The position numbers and the translations under genes are program-made. Of a DNA stretch of 13,176 nt, positions 6,971 to 13,176 are shown piece after piece. Source of the DNA: DASYHS01 sp035998295 (GTDB lineage: Bacteria; Pseudomonadota; Alphaproteobacteria; Azospirillales; Azospirillaceae); NCBI RefSeq assembly GCF_035998295.1, contig NZ_DASYHS010000092.1, positions 1 to 13,176 of the forward strand, read 5' to 3'. The stretch's first letter is position 1, and each line of letters starts with the position of its first letter. The notes below the pieces were generated by a model. It did no database searches and was not told the origin of the DNA. It worked only from the letters and a program-made list of their open reading frames with translations.

Positions 6971-7017
6971 GGATGCAAACCGACTCTCCGCGTGATCGCG
7001 TTGGAACGATTGCATCC
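6971..7017. promoter_or_regulatory. Long-spaced inverted repeat GGATGCAA...TTGCATCC
   Basis: GGATGCAA (6971-6978) and TTGCATCC (7010-7017) are exact inverse copies separated by 31 bases. They lie 33 bases upstream of the first gene of the operon and could be two half-sites for a regulator or the stem of a leader RNA. No T-run follows. Confidence 0.4.
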
Positions 7018-7049
7018 GTCGCCCATTGATCCATATCGGCAAATGATAT

Positions 7050-7421
7050 ATGTTTACCGACGCTGAACTGTGGTCGTTTATAGACAATGCCGGGACGTGG
7101 CAAATGCCCAACGGATGGCGGATCGTGATCCGCGCCGAAATCGCAGACAGGACGGTAAAGACGCCACATGGCCTTAGTTATGCGGTCATCCTGCAGGACC
7201 AACAGGGAACACGCATCCTGGGCTTCGACAATTCGCATGATTTCGATGGTGCGCAAGACGATGATCCCTATGATCACGAGCATAAGGCGGGAAGGGTCGG
7301 CCAGCGGTTCCGCTACCGGTTCAAGTCGCCGTCCGTACTCGTGAGAGACTTCTTCGACAGGTGCGAAATGTATTGCGAACGCGTGGGCGTTCCGTTCGAG
7401 TTCGTAGAGGACGTCGTATGA
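7050..7421 (+). CDS. DUF6516/TumE-like putative toxin
   Basis: The 123-residue acidic protein matches the pattern remembered for the DUF6516 (TumE) family: a β-rich first half (G-W-R-I-V-I-R-A-E, S-Y-A-V-I-L-Q), then I-L-G-F-D-N (56-61), a charged stretch with D-H-E-H-K (75-79), R-F-R-Y-R-F (86-91) and V-R-D-F-F (98-102). Family members are described as toxins of a two-gene toxin-antitoxin module paired with a MarR-like HTH antitoxin; an RNase activity has been proposed. Conserved D60/N61 and H76/H78 are candidate functional residues (inference). The length is near the family norm. The start at 7050 is forced by an upstream in-frame TGA and has no clear Shine-Dalgarno, suggesting weak translation. 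The gene ends in an ATGA overlap with the next gene, so the two are translationally coupled. Base composition is lower in GC than the flanks. Confidence 0.72.
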   Translation: MFTDAELWSFIDNAGTWQMPNGWRIVIRAEIADRTVKTPHGLSYAVILQDQQGTRILGFDNSHDFDGAQDDDPYDHEHKAGRVGQRFRYRFKSPSVLVRDFFDRCEMYCERVGVPFEFVEDVV

Positions 7422-9010
7422 AACCAATCGCCGGAAGAGAACTGCGGGATCATCTACTTACCAGATTGAAGCAGGAACCAACTCCGCCTTCCAAATCGGA
7501 TGCGGGTGCGGCAGTCGCTCCTTCGGGAAACCGTTTGCTGCTCGCGCTCATCACAAAGTACCGCCCCAGAAGCATAGTAGAACTCTCATCGATGGCCGGA
7601 CGGCAACAGCCGAACGTAAGCCGGTCGCTGAGCACGCTCGTGCGGGCCGGCCTCGTCCAGCTCAATGCCGATGGTCGCGCGACCGTACCGACGCTGACGC
7701 CGCGTGGGCATCAACTGGTCGAAGACTTGGATCTGGCCGCCATGGCGGACCTCCCCTTCACCGGCGACCCGGAAGCATCACGGCCTCTCAGGAACGCCAT
7801 ATTTGAAATCACCGACGTCAAAGGGCCGGACGGTGATGAATCAGTAGAGATTCCGGCAAAGATATCGGTCGTCTTCAGGAAAAATGGAGCTCAGTCGCCG
7901 ACCGTAGTCACGGCAGACGCGGACCTCAATGCCGTTGCCGAAAGATTGCTTTCGCATTGGTGGCGCCTCCTCTATCGCCGAGATGATCCATTTAGCCTGT
8001 TGCCTACCTTCGCCGGCAAAAGTCCGTCGAAAAATTCCATATTGGTGAAATCCTGGGGAAAACATATCGAGTTGACATCAAGCCCCATCAGCGAAAACTC
8101 GCGTAGCAGTGTATATTTAACGAATACCGATGATTTCGCCGGCCAGGCTATGGACTTCATTGTGCAGACGGCCGTTAGAATATTTCATGAAAAACGCCGA
8201 TTCCACACCAAAGTCGAATCTTTTCTAAATCGGATCAAGGACGTGCTGGAGCAACCTGAGGAAATCTCTTTCTGCCGAGCAGCGGGCGCCCTTGGCCTCT
8301 CCCCACACGCGACCGGCGATGCCGTGGCACGAAGTATTCGAGTACTGGTCAATTTCATCGCGGATGAGGACCCGCGGCTCGATTTCGCGTCGTCGATCCA
8401 TCCCGATCGGTTGCCGGAAGCCCTGGACTGGATCGCTTCCAAGACCGACGACGGGAATACGAAAAACCACTTGGAGGGCCTTCCCGATCTTCGTCATCGG
8501 ATCAATGAGGAAAGACGTGAACCAGCACCTGGAGATCGGCCCTGGCTGATCGGCACGGAAACAGCCAAACGCACGAGGCAACTACTCGGCCTAGGAGAAG
8601 ACAGGGCACTGGGCACCCTTGCCAGTCTCGTCCAGCAGTTCGGTGGCCGAAGGGATTTCGAGTCCAGTACCTTCATCGAAGGCCGCCTGCGTGGCTGGTG
8701 TGCCGTCAGAAACTCGGCTCCGGTCGTCGTGGCCCGGCAGGAGGATATGGAAGCCACGACCTTCATCGTGGGACGCGCAATCGGCGACTACCTGATATTC
8801 GGTGAACGTGACGCCCCTGTTGCGGACATGTACACGGACCGGCAAGCTGCCGGACGGGCGTTTGCTGCGGAATTTCTTGCTCCCGCCGAAGGTGTACTGA
8901 GAATGATCAATGAAGAAGATATGTCTATGAGCGACGTCGCAAGACATTATGGCGCAAAGATGGGCGTTATTAAAAAACAATATTATAATAATTCATACCC
9001 TTCGGCATAA
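7418..9010 (+). CDS. TumA-like HTH fused to a degenerate ImmA/IrrE-like domain, putative antitoxin/regulator
   Basis: This 530-residue protein begins with a MarR/TumA-like winged helix (about 38-92: N-R-L-L-L-A-L-I, R-P-R-S-I-V-E-L-S, Q-P-N-V-S-R-S-L-S-T-L, G-L-V-Q-L), close to the stand-alone antitoxin of the TumE partner family. A long middle region follows (about 120-375), with F-C-R-A-A-G-A-L-G-L (285-294) as a recognisable patch. The last part (about 380-520) follows the ImmA/IrrE order: T-R-Q-L-L-G-L, A-P-V-V-V-A-R, F-I-V-G-R-A-I-G-D-Y-L-I, then R-A-F-A-A-E-F-L-A-P. In active members the second-last block is HExxH; here it is R453-A-I-G-D457, and the usual third zinc ligand is not evident, so peptidase activity is probably lost. 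It overlaps the upstream gene by ATGA and likely represses the operon and neutralises the toxin. The role is inferred. Confidence 0.75.
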   Translation: MKPIAGRELRDHLLTRLKQEPTPPSKSDAGAAVAPSGNRLLLALITKYRPRSIVELSSMAGRQQPNVSRSLSTLVRAGLVQLNADGRATVPTLTPRGHQLVEDLDLAAMADLPFTGDPEASRPLRNAIFEITDVKGPDGDESVEIPAKISVVFRKNGAQSPTVVTADADLNAVAERLLSHWWRLLYRRDDPFSLLPTFAGKSPSKNSILVKSWGKHIELTSSPISENSRSSVYLTNTDDFAGQAMDFIVQTAVRIFHEKRRFHTKVESFLNRIKDVLEQPEEISFCRAAGALGLSPHATGDAVARSIRVLVNFIADEDPRLDFASSIHPDRLPEALDWIASKTDDGNTKNHLEGLPDLRHRINEERREPAPGDRPWLIGTETAKRTRQLLGLGEDRALGTLASLVQQFGGRRDFESSTFIEGRLRGWCAVRNSAPVVVARQEDMEATTFIVGRAIGDYLIFGERDAPVADMYTDRQAAGRAFAAEFLAPAEGVLRMINEEDMSMSDVARHYGAKMGVIKKQYYNNSYPSA

Positions 9011-9022
9011 AAAAGTTGGAGC

Positions 9023-9931
9023 TTACTCTTTTACTCTCAAATACTCGTGGCCGCTTGAAGCGGCGTCGCCCCGGAGGCGAGGCGCCCCGGCCGCCAGCAG
9101 GACGCCGAGCCCGACGACCAGGGCCGCGGCTGTCCCGGCCGGCCCGGGAGCCTCGCCCAGGAGCGCCATGCCGCCGAACGCCGCGAGTGCGGGCGCCAGC
9201 GCGCTGAACGCGGCCGCGCGGGTGGCGCCGAGGCGGCGCACCGCGAAGCCGTAGGCGACGATCGCGACGAGGCCGGACAACCCGCCCTGGACCGCCGCCT
9301 GGATCGCGACCTCGCGCGACGGGGTCGAGAACAGGTCGGTGCCGAGGACGGCCGCGAGTGCCAGATGGACCGCCAGCGACCAGGCGGCGACCATGCCGGC
9401 GGCCTGGAAGGCGCTCAGGCCGCTGCGCCGGAAGGCGTGGGTATAGGCCGCCCACATCGCCGCGCAGAGGACGAAGAGCAGGTGGCCGCGCCAAGCGTCG
9501 CCGGCACCGGCCAGCGCCGCCGCCTCCAGGACGGCCACGCCCCCGGCGATCAGCCCGTATCCCGCGACGCGCGGCGGCCCTAGGCGCTCGCCCAGCAGCG
9601 CCCAGCCGATCAGGCCGGCCCAGAGCGGCATCGTCCCCGGCATCAGCACCCCGGCATGCGAGGCCGGCGCGAAGCCCAAGCCGGAGGAGCCGATCAGCAG
9701 GAACGGCGCGCCCGACCCCGCCACCATCAGCGCCACGAGCCGCAACGGCACGCCGCGCGGTAGCAGGCCGACCTTCAGCCAGGCCGGCGCCAGCAGCAGC
9801 GCCGGCACCCCGAAGCGCAGCAGGCCGAGATCGACCGGGCCGAGGCCGGTCGAGACCGAATGGCGCGTCGCCACGATCCACCCCGCCCAGATCGACACCG
9901 TCAGCAACGCCGCCGCCACACCCGCCGCCAT
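9023..9931 (-). CDS. EamA/DMT-family transporter
   Basis: The 302-residue integral membrane protein has about ten hydrophobic segments arranged as two EamA repeats: the first at about 3-130 (I-W-A-G-W-I-V, L-G-F-A-P-A-S-H-A-G-V-L, M-P-L-W-A-G-L), the second at about 148-280 (A-A-M-W-A-A-Y-T-H-A-F, A-A-F-S-A-L-A-P-A-L-A, L-G-E). DMT exporters move metabolites such as amino acids out of the cell; the substrate is unknown. The ATG at 9931 has GGAGAGGAG close upstream; an open frame to 10057 lacks such a site. It is divergent from an Lrp/AsnC gene, a common exporter/regulator pairing. The last codons (about 9023-9043) are AT-rich and encode an odd tail Y-L-R-V-K-E, suggesting that the native 3' end was replaced by foreign DNA. 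Confidence 0.88.
   Translation of the reverse strand: MAAGVAAALLTVSIWAGWIVATRHSVSTGLGPVDLGLLRFGVPALLLAPAWLKVGLLPRGVPLRLVALMVAGSGAPFLLIGSSGLGFAPASHAGVLMPGTMPLWAGLIGWALLGERLGPPRVAGYGLIAGGVAVLEAAALAGAGDAWRGHLLFVLCAAMWAAYTHAFRRSGLSAFQAAGMVAAWSLAVHLALAAVLGTDLFSTPSREVAIQAAVQGGLSGLVAIVAYGFAVRRLGATRAAAFSALAPALAAFGGMALLGEAPGPAGTAAALVVGLGVLLAAGAPRLRGDAASSGHEYLRVKE
9050..9064. repeat. Perfect palindrome near the right edge of the low-GC insert
   Basis: GCCGCTT-G-AAGCGGC lies within the 3' codons of the transporter, at the point where GC-rich sequence gives way to AT-rich sequence. It could act as a stem downstream of the convergent plus-strand gene, but no T-run follows it. Confidence 0.4.
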
Positions 9932-10003
9932 GACTCTCCTCTCCTTCCCTGCCCCTCCGCCGCCCCTCCGGTGCGGGACGGCGCATTCTCGCGCACGGCC
10001 CCC

Positions 10004-10019
10004 TGGCAGGTCCTTGCCA
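10004..10019. promoter_or_regulatory. Inverted repeat in the EamA/Lrp divergent region
   Basis: TGGCA-N6-TGCCA sits in the 117-base gap, 29 bases before the Lrp start. It is a plausible site for the adjacent regulator, although the arms are short. Confidence 0.35.
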
Positions 10020-10048
10020 ATTCCGCCCCGCCGGGGGATGGTGGAGCA

Positions 10049-10555
10049 ATGATCCACCCAAAGACGGCCGTGAAAGGGCAGGATGTGCTAGACCGGACCG
10101 ATGTCGCGATCCTGAGGGCGCTGCAGGAGGACGGCAGGCTGGCCAATGTCGACCTGGCGGAGCGGGTGAACCTGTCGCCCTCGCCCTGCCTGCGGCGGAC
10201 AAAGCGGCTGGAGGCCGACGGCGTCATCCGCGGCTACCGCGCCGACCTCGACCGGACCAGGCTCGGCCTCGGCCTGACGGTCTTCGTCGAGATCAAGGTC
10301 GCGCGCCACACCCTGGACAACGCCGACTCGCTGGGCCGGGCCCTGAGCGCGATCCCGGAGGTCGTGTCCTGCTTCATGCTGTCGGGCGACGCCGACTTCC
10401 TGGCCGAGATCGTCGTGCCGGACCTGGCCGCCTATGAGCGCCTGCTGTCGCAGACGCTGCTGATGCTGCCGATGGTGACCGACATCCGCTCCAACTTCGC
10501 GCTGCGCACGCTGAAGACCGGGGGACCGCTCGCGATTCCGCCCGCTTCCCGCTAA
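10049..10555 (+). CDS. Lrp/AsnC family transcriptional regulator
   Basis: The 168-residue protein has the Lrp N-terminal winged HTH at about 14-70 (L-D-R-T-D-V-A-I-L-R-A-L-Q-E-D-G-R, D-L-A-E-R-V-N-L-S-P-S-P-C-L-R-R, G-V-I-R-G-Y) and the RAM effector domain at about 78-160 (V-F-V-E-I-K-V, G-D-A-D-F-L-A-E-I, R-S-N-F-A-L-R-T). It probably controls the divergent EamA exporter in response to an amino acid or similar ligand. The ATG at 10049 has GGAG very close to it (2 bases); a GTG at 10085 after AAAGGG would give a more standard Lrp N-terminus, so the true start is uncertain. The DUF5996 gene follows after 40 bases on the same strand. It is related in layout to, but clearly diverged from, the Lrp protein at 2829-3296. 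Confidence 0.92.
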   Translation: MIHPKTAVKGQDVLDRTDVAILRALQEDGRLANVDLAERVNLSPSPCLRRTKRLEADGVIRGYRADLDRTRLGLGLTVFVEIKVARHTLDNADSLGRALSAIPEVVSCFMLSGDADFLAEIVVPDLAAYERLLSQTLLMLPMVTDIRSNFALRTLKTGGPLAIPPASR

Positions 10556-10595
10556 CGTGCTTGCCGACGCCGTGCGCCACCCCCGGGAGACGAGT

Positions 10596-11516
10596 ATGGA
10601 ACCGAACGCGCAGACGCGGATCTGGCCGCCCCTCGTTCCCGCGCAGTGGGAGGAGACGCGCCGGGCGCTGCATATGTGGACCCAGGTGATCGGCAAGGTC
10701 CGGCTGGCGCTGGCGCCGTTGGAGAACCACTGGTGGCAGGTGCCGCTCTACGTCGACTGCCGGGAACTGACGACCTCGCCGATGCCCCATGACGGGCGCA
10801 CGGTCCAGATCGACCTCGACCTCGTCGGCCATCGCCTCGCGATCCGGTGCAGCGACGGCACCGAGCGGGGGTTCGCGCTCGGGCCGGCGAGCGTCGCCGG
10901 CTTCCATGCGCGGCTGACGGCCGAACTCGCCGCCCTCGGCATCGAGGCGCCGATCTGGCCCGTGCCGGTGGAGGTGCCGGACCCGGTGCCGTTCGAGCGC
11001 GACCGGGAAATCGTCGCCTACGACGCCGACGCCGCGCAGCGCTTCTGGCGCGTCCTGGTCCAGGCCGACCGGGTGCTGAAGCGCTTTCGCGCCGGCTTCC
11101 TCGGCAAGGCCAGCCCGGTCCATTTCTTCTGGGGCAGCTTCGACCTGGCGGCGACGCGGTTCTCCGGCCGCCCCGCACCCCGGCATCCCGGAGCGCCCGG
11201 CGTCGCCGACGCCGTCACCCGCGAGGCCTACAGCCACGAGGTCAGCAGCGCCGGCTTCTGGCCGGGGGGCGGCGGGGTCGACACCGCCCTGTTCTACGCC
11301 TACGCCTACCCGGAGCCGCCGGGTTTCGCGCAGGCCGCCGTGCAACCCGCCGAGGCCCGCTACGACGAGACCCTGCGCGAGTTCGTCCTGCCCTACGACG
11401 CCGTGCGGCTGGCGCCCGATCCCGACCGGGCGCTGCTGTCCTTCCTGCAATCCACCTACGAGGCGGCCGCCGATCTCGGCGGCTGGGACCGCGCCGCGCT
11501 GGAGCGCGCAGCCTGA
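10596..11516 (+). CDS. DUF5996 family protein
   Basis: The 306-residue soluble protein matches what is known of DUF5996. It starts with W-P-P-L-V-P-A-Q-W-E-E-T-R-R-A-L-H-M-W-T-Q-V-I-G-K and continues with N-H-W-W-Q-V-P-L-Y-V, H-F-F-W-G-S-F-D-L-A-A-T-R-F-S-G-R, S-H-E-V-S-S-A-G-F-W-P-G-G and Y-A-Y-A-Y-P-E-P-P. The many Trp, His and Arg residues in conserved blocks suggest an enzyme or ligand-binding site, but no function is known to me. The ATG at 10596 has GGGAG 6 bases upstream. It follows the Lrp gene by 40 bases and its TGA shares one base with the ATG of the Kef-type gene (TGATG), so it is probably translationally coupled to the antiporter. Confidence 0.88.
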   Translation: MEPNAQTRIWPPLVPAQWEETRRALHMWTQVIGKVRLALAPLENHWWQVPLYVDCRELTTSPMPHDGRTVQIDLDLVGHRLAIRCSDGTERGFALGPASVAGFHARLTAELAALGIEAPIWPVPVEVPDPVPFERDREIVAYDADAAQRFWRVLVQADRVLKRFRAGFLGKASPVHFFWGSFDLAATRFSGRPAPRHPGAPGVADAVTREAYSHEVSSAGFWPGGGGVDTALFYAYAYPEPPGFAQAAVQPAEARYDETLREFVLPYDAVRLAPDPDRALLSFLQSTYEAAADLGGWDRAALERAA

Positions 11517-13176
11517 TGGAGGAGGCGACCCACCAGGCGCCGCTCGTCGTCGAGGCGCTGATCGTGCTGGCGGCGGCGGTCGTGGCGGTGCCGCTGTTCA
11601 AGCGGCTCGGCCTCGGCTCGGTGCTGGGCTACCTGGCGGCGGGGCTGCTGCTCGGCCCCTCCGCCCTCGGCCTGTTCCAGGAGCCGGAGAAGCTGATGCA
11701 CTTCGCCGAGCTCGGCATCGTGTTCCTGCTGTTCCTGATCGGGCTGGAGATCAATCTCGGCCGGCTGTGGAGCATGCGGCGCGACATCTTCGCGCTCGGC
11801 TCGGCGCAGATCCTGCTGTGCGGCGCCGCCCTCGCCCTCTACCCGCTGTTCGCGCTCGGGCTCGGACCCGGCGCGGCGCTGGTCGCCGGGCTCGGCCTCG
11901 CGCTGTCCTCGACCGCGATCGTGATGCAGGTGCTGGAGGAGCGCGGCGAGATGCGCACCGTCCACGGGCGGCGCAGCTTCGCCATCCTGCTGATGCAGGA
12001 CCTCGCGATCGTGCCGCTGCTGGCCTTCGTGGTCTTCCTGGCCCCGGGCGGCGACGGCGACGGCACGCCGGTGTGGCTCTCGGTCGCAGGCATCGTCGCG
12101 GCGGTCGCGGCGGTGGTCGCGGCCGGGCGCTGGCTGCTCAACCCGCTGTTCGGGCTGCTCGCGCGGTCGGGCGCGCGCGAGATCATGACGGCGGCGGCGC
12201 TGCTGGTCGTGATCGCGGCGGGCGTGCTGATGACGCTGGTCGGCATGTCGATGGCGATGGGGGCGTTCCTCGCCGGGGTGCTGCTGGCCGAGTCCAACTA
12301 CCGGCACGAGCTGGAGGCGGACGTGGAGCCGTTCCGCGGCCTGCTGCTCGGCCTGTTCTTCATCTCGGTCGGCATGAGCGTCGACCTGGCGCTGATCGCG
12401 GAGCGCTGGGCCGCGATCCTGGCCGGCGTGGCGATCCTGACGGCGGTCAAGGTCGCGGTGGTCTACGCCCTGGTCCGGCTGTTCGGGAACGGGCACGACG
12501 TCTCGGTCCGCTCGGCGCTCCTCCTCGCCCAGGGCGGCGAGTTCGGCTTCGTGCTGTTCTCGGCGGCCGCGGCCGCGGGGGTGATGTCCCGGGCCGATGC
12601 CGGCCTGCTGGTCGCCACGGTCACCGCTTCGATGGTCCTGACGCCGGCGCTGATCGCGCTGGGGCCGTGGCTGGCGTCGCGCCAGGCGCAGGCCGAGCCG
12701 GACGAGGATTTCTCGGACGCGCGGGGATCGGTGCTGATCATCGGCTTCGGCCGCTTCGGCCAGCTCGTCTCGCAGATGTTCCTGGCCGCCGGCCATGCGC
12801 TGGTCGTGATCGACAGCGACGTCCAGCGCGTCGAGGAGGCGCGGCGGTTCGGCGCCCGGATCTTCTACGGCGACGGCACGCGGCTCGACGTGCTGCGCGC
12901 TGCGCGCGCGGGGCAGGTCGGGCTGGTCGCCGTCTGCACCGCCGGGACCGAGGCCACCGACCGGATCGTCGAGGTGCTGCGCGAAGGCTTCCCGGGCGTG
13001 CCGCTGTTCGTCCGCTCCTACGACCGCCGCCACTCCATCGCGCTGCTGGAGCGCAACGTGGACTTCGAGCTGCGCGAGACCCTCGAATCGGCGCTCGTCT
13101 TCGGCCGCGAGGGCCTGGTGCGCCTGGGCGCCGACCGGGACGAGGCGGCCGAGATCGAGCGCGAGGTGCGCAGCCT
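11516..13176 (+). CDS. Kef-type monovalent cation:proton antiporter (CPA2) with RCK domain, 3' end outside window
   Basis: The open frame runs 553 codons to the window edge without a stop. Residues about 10-390 form a CPA2 antiporter domain with about 12 membrane segments, including L-F-L-I-G-L-E-I, A-L-S-S-T-A-I-V, the buried L-M-Q161-D162-L-A-I-V-P motif equivalent to the Q-D of KefB/KefC, L-L-A-Q-G-G-E-F-G-F-V and F-F-I-S-V-G-M-S. Residues from about 404 form a TrkA-N/RCK nucleotide-binding domain: G410-F-G-R-F-G415, then V-V-I-D-S-D and Y-G-D-G-T. KefB/KefC export K+ in exchange for H+ under glutathione-adduct control in E. coli; whether this protein is so gated is unknown. The ATG overlaps the DUF5996 stop by one base. 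A KefF/KefG-type ancillary gene is not seen in the window. Confidence 0.92.
   Translation, partial: MEEATHQAPLVVEALIVLAAAVVAVPLFKRLGLGSVLGYLAAGLLLGPSALGLFQEPEKLMHFAELGIVFLLFLIGLEINLGRLWSMRRDIFALGSAQILLCGAALALYPLFALGLGPGAALVAGLGLALSSTAIVMQVLEERGEMRTVHGRRSFAILLMQDLAIVPLLAFVVFLAPGGDGDGTPVWLSVAGIVAAVAAVVAAGRWLLNPLFGLLARSGAREIMTAAALLVVIAAGVLMTLVGMSMAMGAFLAGVLLAESNYRHELEADVEPFRGLLLGLFFISVGMSVDLALIAERWAAILAGVAILTAVKVAVVYALVRLFGNGHDVSVRSALLLAQGGEFGFVLFSAAAAAGVMSRADAGLLVATVTASMVLTPALIALGPWLASRQAQAEPDEDFSDARGSVLIIGFGRFGQLVSQMFLAAGHALVVIDSDVQRVEEARRFGARIFYGDGTRLDVLRAARAGQVGLVAVCTAGTEATDRIVEVLREGFPGVPLFVRSYDRRHSIALLERNVDFELRETLESALVFGREGLVRLGADRDEAAEIEREVRS

Noticed and set aside
11456..13033. 525-codon minus-strand open frame
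   Set aside because: It lies antisense to the Kef-type antiporter and reads as Asp/Arg/Gln/His-rich low complexity with no domain.
1..13176. CRISPR arrays, tRNA/rRNA genes and transposases
   Set aside because: No regularly spaced direct repeats of CRISPR size, no tRNA-like cloverleaf or rRNA sequence, and no transposase or integrase motifs were noticed by eye; a covariance-model scan would be decisive for RNAs.

Overview
The window reads as chromosomal DNA of a GC-rich proteobacterium, most likely an alphaproteobacterium of the Rhodospirillales type. This is inferred from composition and gene families, not proven: a sampled block at 5221-5280 is 80% GC by direct count, and the window holds an HD-GYP protein, two Lrp/AsnC regulators each divergent from a membrane protein, and a fused Aas-type acyltransferase/synthetase. 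Genes are tightly packed. No gene-free stretch exceeds 300 bases; the two longest gaps are 2408-2611 and 6863-7049, and both hold regulatory-looking repeats.

Layout. (1) 15-2407, minus strand: a small RHH_4-type protein, then an HD-GYP phosphodiesterase with a degenerate second HD-GYP copy, then a secreted protein with two PepSY-like repeats; the order fits one transcript. (2) 2408-2821: an intergenic region packed with repeats of the half-site CGATWGCG and a 36-bp symmetric sequence that reads as a promoter in both directions, followed by a 69-aa ribbon-helix-helix-like protein on the plus strand. (3) 2829-4376: an Lrp/AsnC regulator (minus) divergent from a nucleoside-recognition-domain (Gate) membrane protein (plus). 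(4) 4457-6862: an 801-aa PlsC + AMP-binding fusion related to Aas. (5) 6863-9022: a lower-GC insert (8161-8220 is 45% GC by count) with a two-gene, ATGA-overlapping operon: a 123-aa DUF6516/TumE-like putative toxin and a 530-aa protein that joins a TumA-like winged HTH to a long middle region and an ImmA/IrrE-like C-terminus whose HExxH motif is replaced by RAIGD. (6) 9023-13176: an EamA/DMT transporter (minus) divergent from an Lrp/AsnC regulator, followed on the plus strand by a DUF5996 protein and, overlapping it by one base, a Kef-type cation/proton antiporter with an RCK domain that runs off the window.

The strongest candidate for an undescribed system is the operon at 7050-9010: a TumE/TumA-type toxin-antitoxin module whose antitoxin appears to have been enlarged with a pseudo-peptidase. 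The second is the repeat-rich control region at 2484-2599 next to two RHH-type genes, which looks like a multi-site operator for a small autoregulator. All family assignments come from reading motifs; no database search was run.
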